Shown here one piece after another: positions 52,389 to 60,775 of a stretch of 64,000 bases of DNA. Each line of letters starts with the position of its first letter. The stretch's first letter is position 1. The notes under the pieces were generated by a model. It saw only the letters and a list, made by a program, of their open reading frames with translations. It had not been told where the DNA came from and ran no database searches. Source of the stretch: Inquilinus sp042743185 (lineage in GTDB: Bacteria; Pseudomonadota; Alphaproteobacteria; DSM-16000; Inquilinaceae); the NCBI RefSeq assembly GCF_042743185.1, contig NZ_JBHYMS010000039.1, positions 10,025 through 74,024 on the forward strand, in the 5' to 3' direction. Made by a program: the position numbers and the translations under genes.

Positions 52389-54374
52389 TCACAACCTGAT
52401 GCCATCGTCGGGATCCATCGCCGCCTGCCGGGCGGCAGCGCGCATAGCTCGCCGCACCGCCCTCGCCTTCACGGCCTCATCGTCCGGCTCGTCCTCGATA
52501 TCGGCGAACTCTCCGGCCGGCGCGGGTGTCTCCGGCACGACGGCTTCATGCTCGGGCAACATAGGCTCGCGCCGAATGCCGCCATTCGCCGGATCCTCTG
52601 CGCCATTCGCGGCGGCAGCTGACGATCCGTCTTGCGGGACGACGGTGCTCCAGTCGCCGGCAGCGGGAATGGCCCCTACTTTCTCAGGTGCCAGCGAAAG
52701 CTCTGCGGGTGGCGGCAGAATGCGGCGGGCGAGACGCGAATCTTCGTAGTAGCGGGCCTTCCGGGCCTGGATCGGCGGCATCCCGGAGACGAGCACGAGC
52801 TCCTCGGCCGGCGGGAGTTGCATCACCTCCCCCGGCGTGAGCAGCGGCCGCGCCGTCTCCTGCCGTGACACCATGAGGTGCCCGAGCCAGGGCGACAGCC
52901 GGTGGCCGGCGTAATTCTTCATCGCCCGGAGCTCGGTCGCCGTGCCGAGCGCGTCGGAGACGCGCCGGGCCGTTCGCTCGTCATTGGTCGCGAAGGCGAC
53001 GCGGACATGGCAGTTGTCGAGGATCGAATTGTTGGGGCCGTAGGCCTTCTCGATCTGATTCAGCGACTGGGCGATCAGGAAGCTCTTCAGGCCGTAGCCG
53101 GCCATGAAGGCCAGCGCGGATTCGAAGAAATCCAGCCGCCCGAGCGCCGGGAATTCGTCCAACATCAAGAGCAGGCGATGGCGCCGGCCCGCAGGTTCCA
53201 GTTGCTCGGTTAAACGGCGGCCGATCTGGTTCAGCACGAGGCGGATCAGGGGCTTGGTCCGGCTGATGTCCGAGGGCGGCACCACGAGATAGAGCGTCGC
53301 CGGCCGGTCGCCTTCCACCAGGTCGCCGATGCACCAGTCGCAGCGCGCCGTCACCGCCGCCACGACGGGATCTCGGTAGAGGCCGAGAAAGCTCATCGCC
53401 GTCGACAACACGCCGGACCGCTCGTTGTCGCTCTTGTTGAGGAGCTCGCGCGCCGCCGAAGCCACGACCGGATGCGGCCGGTCGCCGAGATGGCGCGTCG
53501 TCATCATCGCGCGCAGGGTGCTCTCGATCGGGCGCCTCGGGTCGGACAGGAAGGCGGCGACGCCGGCGAGGGTCTTGTCCGGCTCGGCGTAGAGGACGTG
53601 GAGGATGGCGCCGACCAACAGGCTGTGGCTGGTCTTCTCCCAGTGGTTGCGACGCTCCAGCGCCCCTTCGGGATCAACGAGGATGTCCGCAATGTTCTGC
53701 ACATCGCGTACCTCGGCGTCGCCGCGGCGGACTTCGAGCAACGGGTTGTAGGCGGTCGAGCCCTGATTGGTCGGATCGAACAGCAGCACCCGGCCGAAGC
53801 GGGCCCGCCAGCCGGCGGTGAGCTGCCAGTTCTCGCCCTTGATGTCGTGCACGATAGCGGCCCCCGGCCAGGTCAGGAGGGTGGGAACGACGAGGCCGAC
53901 GCCCTTGCCGCTGCGGGTCGGGGCGAAGCAGAGCACGTGCTCCGGACCGTCGTGGCGGAGGTACTCCCGCTCGAAGCGGCCGAGCACGACGCCGTCGGGC
54001 CCGAGCAGGCCGCCCTCACGGATCTCCTCCGCCGTCGCCCAGCGGGCGGAGCCGTAGGTCGAGGCCTCCTTTGCCTCGCGCGCCCGCCAGACCGACATTC
54101 CGATCGCGATCCCGATCGCGGCGAAGCCCCCGGCGGCCGCGATCAGTCCGGCTTCGATGAAGAGATCCGGAGCATAGGCATCGTACCAGTACCACCACCA
54201 GAACAGCGCCGGCGGCGGATAGAGCGGTACGCCGCCGAGTTCCGTGAAGGGGCTGCCGAGCTGCGGCTGGTAGCCGAGCCGCCAAGCCGCCCACTGCGTC
54301 GCGCCCCAGAGGGAGGCGAGCACCACCGCGAACACGACGCTGATCTGGCCCCAGAGGATTTTGGTTCCGGACAT
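52389..54374 (-). CDS. traG: type IV coupling protein TraG (VirD4-like)
   Basis: A 661-residue coupling ATPase. Two N-terminal membrane helices lie about 8-30 and 70-95. Walker A is APTRSGKGVGLVVPTLL near residue 150, and Walker B is LLLMLDEFPALG near 400. The SFLIAQSLNQIEKAYG segment and a long acidic, Pro-rich tail follow. It links the relaxase-DNA complex to the trb channel. It is transcribed with the RHH gene and trb genes. Confidence 0.95.
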   Translation of the reverse strand: MSGTKILWGQISVVFAVVLASLWGATQWAAWRLGYQPQLGSPFTELGGVPLYPPPALFWWWYWYDAYAPDLFIEAGLIAAAGGFAAIGIAIGMSVWRAREAKEASTYGSARWATAEEIREGGLLGPDGVVLGRFEREYLRHDGPEHVLCFAPTRSGKGVGLVVPTLLTWPGAAIVHDIKGENWQLTAGWRARFGRVLLFDPTNQGSTAYNPLLEVRRGDAEVRDVQNIADILVDPEGALERRNHWEKTSHSLLVGAILHVLYAEPDKTLAGVAAFLSDPRRPIESTLRAMMTTRHLGDRPHPVVASAARELLNKSDNERSGVLSTAMSFLGLYRDPVVAAVTARCDWCIGDLVEGDRPATLYLVVPPSDISRTKPLIRLVLNQIGRRLTEQLEPAGRRHRLLLMLDEFPALGRLDFFESALAFMAGYGLKSFLIAQSLNQIEKAYGPNNSILDNCHVRVAFATNDERTARRVSDALGTATELRAMKNYAGHRLSPWLGHLMVSRQETARPLLTPGEVMQLPPAEELVLVSGMPPIQARKARYYEDSRLARRILPPPAELSLAPEKVGAIPAAGDWSTVVPQDGSSAAAANGAEDPANGGIRREPMLPEHEAVVPETPAPAGEFADIEDEPDDEAVKARAVRRAMRAAARQAAMDPDDGIRL

Positions 54375-54766
54375 GCCCCACCTTGCGAGAACGACCGCAA
54401 AGGCGATGTCGGGCTACAGAGCCTCCACGCAACCGCCGCCAATGCGCCATCGCTGCAATGGCGGCTCCTTCGGGGAAAAACAGGTGCGATGCGGGCCGCT
54501 GGCTCCTCGTCCCCGTGAGAGCCTGCTCTCCACGCGCCCTCGTAGGCATCGGCCTGGTGCGAACCACAAGCTCCAAAGACCAAGGCGGGTGCCGGTGCTC
54601 AAGCCGACACCGCCAACCACCACGCTGACGAGTTGGTCGGCGCCGACGTGGTCGAGGCAGGCGGGACGCCGCTCAGAGATATCCGCCAAAAAATAGCGAA
54701 TGATGTACTACCTCCGAAACTGCCGCCCACACCGAGCCGTTGTCCGACTTGGGGGGAGAAGGGTCC
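54375..54766. other. divergent intergenic region between traG and the receiver gene
   Basis: This 392-base gap contains no convincing gene. The two genes face away from each other, so both promoters should lie here. No clear operator was recognised. Confidence 0.4.
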
Positions 54767-55150
54767 ATGGAGTCCAGTCGGCCAGCGCGAATCCTGATCG
54801 TCGAAGACGAGTGGACGATTGCTTCGATGATCGCCTCGATCGTGACCGGGGCTGGCTGCGACGTGGTCGGTCCGACCGGCAGTCTGGGCACGGCCCTGGC
54901 ACTGGCGACGTCCGAGCCAATCACAGCCGCGTTGCTCGACATCGAACTCGGACCTGGAATCCAGACCTATCCCGTGGCGAAGGCGCTCAAGGACCGCGGC
55001 ATACCCTTCGCCTTTGTCAGTTCGCGAGCGCCGGACCAGATCGACAGAGCGTATGCAGGTTATCGGCTGGTGCCGAAGCCCTTTCAGGACGAGGAACTCG
55101 TGCAAGTGCTGGCCGATCTTGTCCGAATATCCGGGCCTGCGGCCGGTTGA
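54767..55150 (+). CDS. single-domain response regulator carried by the conjugative element
   Basis: A 127-residue stand-alone receiver: acidic pair in ILIVEDEW, phospho-acceptor in LLDIELG, Ser in FVSS, and the Lys in LVPKPF. No output domain is present. It reads rightwards, against the surrounding transfer genes, and sits between relaxase and traG. The ATG at 54767 is preceded by GGGGAGAAGG. It resembles the receiver at 10562-10936 in type. No kinase is encoded in the element part seen, so it may intercept a host phosphorelay. Confidence 0.88.
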   Translation: MESSRPARILIVEDEWTIASMIASIVTGAGCDVVGPTGSLGTALALATSEPITAALLDIELGPGIQTYPVAKALKDRGIPFAFVSSRAPDQIDRAYAGYRLVPKPFQDEELVQVLADLVRISGPAAG

Positions 55151-55180
55151 ATAGATTCCCGGTGGCTGAATCCGCGTCCC

Positions 55181-56911
55181 TCAGATCCCGAGCCCCCGCT
55201 TGCGGCCGAAGCTCCAGTCGACACCGCCGTCGGCCCGGACAATCCCGGAGACCTCCTGTCCGAGGCGCCGCTCCAGTGTCGGCGACCAGGGCACGAGACT
55301 GAAGCCGAGCCCGTCGTCGATCATGGCGAAGCGGCCCGAGGCGAGGTCGAACCGGCGACGGTAGGTGCCGCCGACCGGATCACCAGCAACCGCTTCGGAG
55401 TGTGTCAGGCCGGTCTCCGTCGCCAGCGCCGCCGCGGTGGCATCGAACTCGCGCCGGCGCAACGTGTCCAGCAGGTTGCGGGCGAGGACGACCCGTTGCC
55501 CCTGGCGGCGCGCCAGCCCGTCCTCGGCGAGCCGCTCGATCCGCGCCTCCAGGGCTGTGCGGATTTCGGTGCCGAAGCCACCCTCCGACAACGTCGCCGG
55601 CTCGCGCGCGACGAGATGGCGGTCGAGCCAGGTCGCGCCGCGGGCGCTCACCTGCGCCTGGATGTCGAGATCCGAGCGCGTGATCAGCTCCGCCCTCGCC
55701 GCCCGGATCTCGACGATGCCGCCGAGCGGCGGCGCGTGCTCGAGCGCGCCGAGGTCCGGAAAGCGGAGATGGTGGATCCGGCCGTCGATCCCGTCGATGA
55801 CCGCATAGGCCTCGCCGGCGAGCTCGTCGTGCAGGCCCTTGTCGACGAGACGGCCGACGATCGGCGCCGCAGCGCCTCTGCCGTGGATGACGTAGTCGCC
55901 GAGCGCCCGCTCCGCCCTCTGCCCGGCCAAGCTGCGGTGCATCGTGCGGATGATGTCGCCGCGGTCGCCGAGCTCGCGCAACGTGCGCTCGGCCTCGGCG
56001 CCGACGACCCATTGGGCCGAACCGGCCGGGACCGCGAGCCCCATCCGCTCCAGTCGCTGCAGCCGGCCGATCATCAGCCGGCGGAGGTCGGAGACATCGC
56101 CGCCGGGTCCGGCGGGCCGCAGGTCGATGAAGCCGTCCTCATCCGCCGCGCGGCGGATCTCGGCATCGAGCCGGGTCCAGCGCTCCGCCTCGACCTCCTT
56201 CTCCAAGGCGAGCCGCACCGCCTGCTCCGGCTTCGGGCCGAGCTCGAGAGTGACCAGCGCCTCGGCCCGCGCCCGCAGGCCGCGGCTGATGTAGGCGCGG
56301 GCGATGACAAGATCGCTGCCGTGCTCGGCGACGCCGCGGACCAGCAGATGGACATGCGGGTTGTCGGTGTTCCAGTGGTCGACCGCGATCCAGTCGAGCC
56401 GGGTGCCGAGGTCGCGCTCCATCTGCGCCGCGAGGTCCCGGGTGAAGGCCCGGAGATCGGTCATCTCCGCCGCGTCCTCGGGCGAGACGATGAACCGGAA
56501 ATGATGCCGGTCGTCCCGGCAGCGGGCGGCAAAGGCGGCGTCGTCCGCCGCATCGCTGCGGGCGTCGAACATGCGGGCCTTCTCGCCGTCCCGGGTGACG
56601 CCCTCGCGCTTCAGGTAAGAGAGATGGGCCGTCATCGGCGCCGAGCGGAAGGCTGGTCCCTTGTGCCGGACCACTCGGGCCTTGACGACCACGCGGCGTT
56701 CGGGGGCGAACAGCCGGTCGCGGCTGAAGGCGAGCCGCCCGCGGCCGAAGCCCGACCGGCCCGGCCGCGGCGGCCGTGTCGAGCGCGGCCCGACATGCCC
56801 GGCCTTGTTCGCCGCCTTCAGCACCTGGGCGACGAAGGTCGGCCGACGACCGCTGCCGCGGCTGCGGATCCGGCCGAGCCGGATGCGGAGATCGTCGTCA
56901 GGCGCACTCAT
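55181..56911 (-). CDS. relaxase (VirD2-like, DUF3363)
   Basis: A 576-residue mobilisation relaxase. The basic N-terminus is followed by HHFRFIVSPEDAAEM and the metal-binding motif DHWNTDNPHVHLLVRG near residue 180-195. The C-terminal half matches DUF3363 (HHLRFPDLGALEHAPPLGGI; GATWLDRHLVAREP). A catalytic Tyr probably lies in the AHLSYLKREGVTRDG segment. It nicks the origin of transfer and leads the strand into the recipient. GGAGG precedes ATG 56911. Its upstream gap and the hairpins further right are the places to look for the nick site. Confidence 0.93.
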   Translation of the reverse strand: MSAPDDDLRIRLGRIRSRGSGRRPTFVAQVLKAANKAGHVGPRSTRPPRPGRSGFGRGRLAFSRDRLFAPERRVVVKARVVRHKGPAFRSAPMTAHLSYLKREGVTRDGEKARMFDARSDAADDAAFAARCRDDRHHFRFIVSPEDAAEMTDLRAFTRDLAAQMERDLGTRLDWIAVDHWNTDNPHVHLLVRGVAEHGSDLVIARAYISRGLRARAEALVTLELGPKPEQAVRLALEKEVEAERWTRLDAEIRRAADEDGFIDLRPAGPGGDVSDLRRLMIGRLQRLERMGLAVPAGSAQWVVGAEAERTLRELGDRGDIIRTMHRSLAGQRAERALGDYVIHGRGAAAPIVGRLVDKGLHDELAGEAYAVIDGIDGRIHHLRFPDLGALEHAPPLGGIVEIRAARAELITRSDLDIQAQVSARGATWLDRHLVAREPATLSEGGFGTEIRTALEARIERLAEDGLARRQGQRVVLARNLLDTLRRREFDATAAALATETGLTHSEAVAGDPVGGTYRRRFDLASGRFAMIDDGLGFSLVPWSPTLERRLGQEVSGIVRADGGVDWSFGRKRGLGI

Positions 56912-57244
56912 CGAAGAACCGCCTCCGAACTCGCTGGCCTAGTGCCGCAGAGGACGTTGATCCAGTTGAGAAATTCCGGCTCGACGGCACCGCCCAGGGT
57001 ATGTGTGGCCGTGGAAACATGAGTTCCATCAGAGACTTACCCACCCAACAGCCACACCCTTTTATCTCGCCGTAGCTCAAAAGTTGTTTTCGATCCGCCT
57101 GACCACAATCCGTAGTAGTGCAATGTCGCGCCATGTCGGGTTCTTCGCGGGATCGGGACGGAGCACTCGTTCCGGCGGCACTGCGGGGCGCCGAAGAAGA
57201 AAGCGGGAGCGGCACCCCGGGCACCGCCCCCGCCGTGGAGAGGC
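56912..57244. other. intergenic region upstream of the relaxase
   Basis: A 333-base gap with no convincing gene. Such gaps upstream of a relaxase often contain the origin of transfer. No strong inverted repeat was found in it, unlike in the next two gaps to the right. Confidence 0.4.
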
Positions 57245-57529
57245 CTAGTCGATGAGAGCGAGCCGCTTCTGGGCGGTCAGGATCTCGACGACGGTGAGAT
57301 TGCCGCGGGCCTCGGTCCGCAGGGCGTCAGCGCGGTCCCACGGCCCGAGGTTTTCGACGACGTCGTCGGAGTTGTCCTCCTCATCGTAGTCCCGACCGGG
57401 CAAGTAGAGTGGCGCCCGCTTGCACGCCGCGATGGCGTTCTCGAACCGGCGGATGAGGGCGAAGGCCTCCTTCCGATCGTGCCAGTAGGCGTCGGTGCCC
57501 GGGATGAGACGGGATGATGCGATGGTCAT
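57245..57529 (-). CDS. conserved accessory protein of the conjugative element
   Basis: A 94-residue, acidic, helical protein (TDAYWHDRKEAFALIRRFEN, DYDEEDNSDDVVENLGPWDR) of unknown function. The ATG at 57529 follows GGAGCGTTCCG. The frame upstream of it is Arg/Pro-rich and not protein-like. It lies between the two hairpin regions and the relaxase and may be an accessory factor for transfer or regulation. Confidence 0.7.
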   Translation of the reverse strand: MTIASSRLIPGTDAYWHDRKEAFALIRRFENAIAACKRAPLYLPGRDYDEEDNSDDVVENLGPWDRADALRTEARGNLTVVEILTAQKRLALID

Positions 57530-57608
57530 CGGAACGCTCCTTGGTTGACGTCCTCCGCGTCGAGGACGTGTCCCGGGCTCGGCCGGCGGAGCGGCCGTCA
57601 AGGACGCC

Positions 57609-57675
57609 GGAGGCGCCGCGGAGCGGGGCGTGGGGGAGCCGAAATGCGACAGCATTTCGGGGGGACCGCGCCTCC
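57609..57675. repeat. nested hairpin, oriT candidate 1
   Basis: The inner stem CCGAAATGC-GACA-GCATTTCGG (57639-57660) is perfect. An outer stem pairs GGAGGCGC near 57609 with GCGCCTCC ending at 57675. The stem is followed by GGGGACCGC (57661-57669). It lies just upstream of the accessory gene ending its leader at 57529. Confidence 0.55.
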
Positions 57676-57826
57676 TTGACGGGCGTTTCGTCCCGGCTGA
57701 CAGGATGGGACGACCGAGACGAGAGAGGGTTTGGAACAGGCCTCTCCGATGCATCGGTTATGTCGCCGGATCGCGGGCGCGACGCTCGCCGAACGCCGCG
57801 CCCGATGCGCTTGGAGCTGCCTGCGA

Positions 57827-58024
57827 TCAGCGTTCCGGATGCCGATCGGCTGCAGCGCGGCGGCGCCGCGGCCGCATGTCGAACAGCTCGTCAAAGGCGC
57901 GGTCGAGCTGCGCCTGGCGGGCGATGGCCTGTGAGAGCTCGGCCTCGGCGTCGGCCCGCTCGCGGCGGGTCAGATGGCAGTGGCGCAGCTCGGCCTGGAG
58001 CTCGCGGATGTGGTCGTGGAGCAT
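57827..58024 (-). CDS. small coiled-coil accessory protein
   Basis: A 65-residue protein made of one long charged helix (DHIRELQAELRHCHLTRRER, then AELSQAIARQAQLDRAFDEL) and an Arg-rich tail. It looks like a coiled-coil protein that could bind DNA or a partner. ATG 58024 follows GAGAGGACC. It lies between the two hairpins in the same orientation as the transfer genes. Family is unknown. Confidence 0.6.
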   Translation of the reverse strand: MLHDHIRELQAELRHCHLTRRERADAEAELSQAIARQAQLDRAFDELFDMRPRRRRAAADRHPER

Positions 58025-58126
58025 GGTCCTCTCCGTCCGTGTCTGAAGACGGGAGGTCGGGCGCATGCCGGGGCGGGCCGGGTCGTGGATCGCCGCAGGC
58101 GACCGGCTGGCCGGCGAGCGGGGGAA

Positions 58127-58192
58127 CCGATTTTGTCGAGCGGGACGACAGACCGGCGCGCGCAGCGCGCACCTTGCGCTCGGCAAAATTGG
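58127..58192. repeat. long imperfect hairpin, oriT candidate 2
   Basis: CCGATTTTGTCGAGCG (58127-58142) and CGCTCGGCAAAATTGG (58177-58192) pair with two mismatches. A GCGCGC-rich inner stem lies between. It is followed by GGGGACCGC, the same run that follows the hairpin at 57609-57675. Confidence 0.55.
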
Positions 58193-58295
58193 GGGACCGC
58201 TCGTCCACGACGCGGCCCGTCCCGGCATGGGAGAATGGACGATCCGAAGAGACGGTCGTTCTCTCCGATGGGGCTCCGCCGGTGCCGCCGCGCCA

Positions 58296-58943
58296 TCACG
58301 GTGTCGGCTTCCGGGCTGTGCTCACCGGCACGAAGAGGCCGCCGGCCGACGACGGCCGGAATGCTGCCTTCTGGCCAGCGCCGTGCAGGTCGACGAACAG
58401 GCTGACGGCAGGTCCGATGATAGGCGAACGCGGTCCCCTGACGTCCGCATGGCCGAGGGCAGCGAGATAGGCCTGCGTCTCGGCCGGCAGGCCACGGCCG
58501 TCGGAGAGGTGCTCGTCGACCCGCCGCGGGCCGGCGTTGTAGGCGGCAAACAGGGCAGGATAGCCGTAGCGGTCGTGCATCTCGCGCAGATAGGCGGCGC
58601 CCGCGAGGATGTTGTCGCGCGGATCATAGGGATCGGCGCCGAGGCCGTAGCGGTTGCGCAGCTCGGCCCAGGTCTCCGGCATGATCTGCATCAGCCCCAT
58701 GGCGCCCTTCGGCGACACGGCGCGCACGTCACCACCGCTCTCAATTTGCATCACAGCACGGATCCATGACTCCGGCACGCCGAAGCGCCGCGATGCTTCG
58801 GCGATGTAGCCGGACCAGAGATCGGATGCCTCCGCCATCGGGCCGGGAGCCGGCTGGGCATGGATTGAAGCCGGTGACGCACAGACGCAAAGCACGACGG
58901 CCGCGGCCGACCGGACCCAGCGATTGCCGCGGATCCGCATCAT
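58296..58943 (-). CDS. lytic transglycosylase (VirB1/TrbN-like)
   Basis: A 215-residue secreted muramidase. A signal peptide covers about residues 1-29. The SLT domain has the catalytic Glu in AVMQIESGGD, then SPKGAMGLMQIMPETWAEL and ALFAAYNAGPRRVDEHL. It opens the peptidoglycan for the transfer apparatus. It overlaps traF by four bases (ATGA) and is the last of the tightly linked regulatory and processing genes. Confidence 0.92.
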   Translation of the reverse strand: MMRIRGNRWVRSAAAVVLCVCASPASIHAQPAPGPMAEASDLWSGYIAEASRRFGVPESWIRAVMQIESGGDVRAVSPKGAMGLMQIMPETWAELRNRYGLGADPYDPRDNILAGAAYLREMHDRYGYPALFAAYNAGPRRVDEHLSDGRGLPAETQAYLAALGHADVRGPRSPIIGPAVSLFVDLHGAGQKAAFRPSSAGGLFVPVSTARKPTP

Positions 58944-59458
58944 CGCGGCGCCTCGATGATCCAGAGCGGCACCGCACGGCCGACGATCGAGGCGACCGGC
59001 ACGGGTCCGAAATACCGCCCGTCGAGCGAGTCCGGGACGTCCCGGTTCATGAGGAAGACCTCACGGTCGCCAAGCACCCGGCAGCCCTGCCAGACGGGCA
59101 GCGTCCGGCCGAGCCGATCGCGCCCGAGCGCTCGTCCGGCGGCAATGCCGTCGATCGTGATCTGCAGGCCGCCGCGGCAGACCGCGCTGCCGGGCAGCGC
59201 GGCGACGCGCTTCAGCAGCGCCACGCCGGCCGGCAGATAGCCGCGCTCGGCGAAGAGCGGGACGAGCGCGGCGGGCGCCCGCGCGAACACAATGTCGCCG
59301 ACAGCGAGATGGTCGACTGCGCGCACGCGGTAGATTCCTATCGGCAGGCTCGCCGAGGCGTTCCAAACGAGACGCGGGACCGGCGCGACGAGCGCTGGGC
59401 CTGCGGTCAGGCAGACACTGACGAGCATCGCGGTGAGAGGAGCGGCGCGCAGCCTCAT
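58940..59458 (-). CDS. traF: conjugal transfer peptidase TraF (S26 signal peptidase)
   Basis: A 172-residue S26 peptidase with one N-terminal membrane helix (APLTAMLVSVCLTAGPALVA). The catalytic Ser lies in NASASLPIGIYR and the Lys in LLKRVAALPGSAV. The C-terminal strand has FLMNRDVPDSLDGRYFGPVP. It matures the TrbC pilin. It starts at ATG 59458, overlapping DUF2840 (ATGA). Confidence 0.93.
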   Translation of the reverse strand: MRLRAAPLTAMLVSVCLTAGPALVAPVPRLVWNASASLPIGIYRVRAVDHLAVGDIVFARAPAALVPLFAERGYLPAGVALLKRVAALPGSAVCRGGLQITIDGIAAGRALGRDRLGRTLPVWQGCRVLGDREVFLMNRDVPDSLDGRYFGPVPVASIVGRAVPLWIIEAPR

Positions 59459-59919
59459 GCCTCGATCCTTCGGCGCCTGAGCCAGGCGACATGGCGCTCG
59501 CGGCTGTAGGGCCGCGGCTCGAAGCCGGCGGTGAGTCGATTGTGGACATGCCGCCAGTGATCCGGCGCGGCGTCGGCCGGGTCGATCCCGAGCGCCAGGA
59601 CGGCATCGATCGCCTGCAGCACCCGCTCGACCTTCGGCCAGCCCGACTGGCGGAGCAGGATCTCGGCGCCGGGCCGCACATGGGAAACAGTCGCGCAGCG
59701 CTCGCCCGACGTCACGGCGCGCAGGATGTCGATGCGCGAGACCCCGGTGCCGAGATCGGTCGCGGCCCAACGCAGGACGGCGAAGACGCTGCCGGGTGCG
59801 AAGGACTGGACGCGCCGGTGCTGATCGACGGCCGTCTCCGCGACCGGCCGGCCGAAGCGCAGCCAATGCTCGATCCGCCGGTGCAGCCGCAGCAACTCGA
59901 GTTGGGTGAGATCGCTCAT
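59455..59919 (-). CDS. DUF2840 protein
   Basis: A 154-residue protein typical of this element family: LHRRIEHWLRFGRPVAETAV, FAPGSVFAVLRWAATDLGTG, and GAEILLRQSGWPKVERVLQ. DUF2840 genes lie between parA/RHH and traF in most related elements. The fold is probably helical and soluble; the function is unknown. It overlaps both neighbours by four bases. Confidence 0.9.
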   Translation of the reverse strand: MSDLTQLELLRLHRRIEHWLRFGRPVAETAVDQHRRVQSFAPGSVFAVLRWAATDLGTGVSRIDILRAVTSGERCATVSHVRPGAEILLRQSGWPKVERVLQAIDAVLALGIDPADAAPDHWRHVHNRLTAGFEPRPYSRERHVAWLRRRRIEA

Positions 59920-60140
59920 GATGCGTCTCCGGTCTCGTCGGATGCGGGGAAGTGGCGCACGAGCAGGTCGCGCAGCAGATCGGCGACGGTGACGCCCTGG
60001 CGGTAGGCCGCGATCTTGATGCGCCCGCGCAACTCCGGCGTGACGTCGATGGTGAGGCGCGCGGTGAAGGGCTTGCGGGCTTCCGGCGCCCGGATCCAGG
60101 CCTCGGGGCTGCCCGGCCGACTTGCGAAGGGCCGGCTCAT
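59916..60140 (-). CDS. ribbon-helix-helix protein next to ParA
   Basis: A 74-residue protein with a central RHH unit: FTARLTIDVTPELRGRIKIA followed by AYRQGVTVADLLRDLLVRHF. It is likely the DNA-binding partner of the ParA protein encoded directly upstream, replacing a ParB. The ATG at 60140 overlaps the parA stop (TGATG). Confidence 0.87.
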   Translation of the reverse strand: MSRPFASRPGSPEAWIRAPEARKPFTARLTIDVTPELRGRIKIAAYRQGVTVADLLRDLLVRHFPASDETGDAS

Positions 60141-60775
60141 CACTCGGTCCTCTCGATCTCGGCGGCGAGCATACGGATCTCGCGGGCGGCGATCCGGCTG
60201 CGCGGGAACTCGCCGACCAGGCGGCCGCTGCGGGCGGCGTCGGCGAAGGCGACGCGCTGGCCGATGCGCACGGCGAGCGCCGGCGGATCGGCCCTGGCGA
60301 GCGACATCGCCGTGTCGTGCGCGATCACGGTGCCGGCACCGCAGCGGTTCAGCAGGAACCGCGCCGGCAAGTCGGGTCGGAACTGCCGCGCCTCTTCGAG
60401 CAGCCGGAGCGTCTCGGCCGAGGCCCAGCCGTCGAAGGGCGAAGGCTGGACCGGGATCAGCACGAGGTCGGCAGCGAGCAGCGCCGAGCGCATCAGCGCG
60501 GCGACGCGCGGCGGCCCGTCGATGACGACGTGATCGACGCCGCGGGCGATCTCCGGCGCCTCGCGGTGCAGCGTGTCACGGGCGAGGCCGATGACGCCGA
60601 AAAGCCGCGGCCGGCCGACCCGCGCCCGCTGCTCGGACCAGTCGAGCGCCGAGCCCTGCGGGTCGGCATCGATGACAGTGACGCGCCGACCCTGGCGGGC
60701 CCATTCGCCGGCGAGGTGCAGGGCGAGCGTCGTCTTGCCGACGCCGCCTTTCTGGTTGAGCAGCGCCACGATCAC
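60140..60775 (-). CDS. parA: ParA-family partition ATPase
   Basis: A 211-residue deviant-Walker ATPase: Walker A LNQKGGVGKTTLALHLAGEW, then VTVIDADPQGSALDW and HVVIDGPPRVAALMRSALLA. It has no N-terminal HTH, so it is the small type of ParA. It probably stabilises the element in an excised, replicating form. The GTG at 60775 overlaps the repA stop (GTGA). Confidence 0.93.
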   Translation of the reverse strand: MIVALLNQKGGVGKTTLALHLAGEWARQGRRVTVIDADPQGSALDWSEQRARVGRPRLFGVIGLARDTLHREAPEIARGVDHVVIDGPPRVAALMRSALLAADLVLIPVQPSPFDGWASAETLRLLEEARQFRPDLPARFLLNRCGAGTVIAHDTAMSLARADPPALAVRIGQRVAFADAARSGRLVGEFPRSRIAAREIRMLAAEIERTE

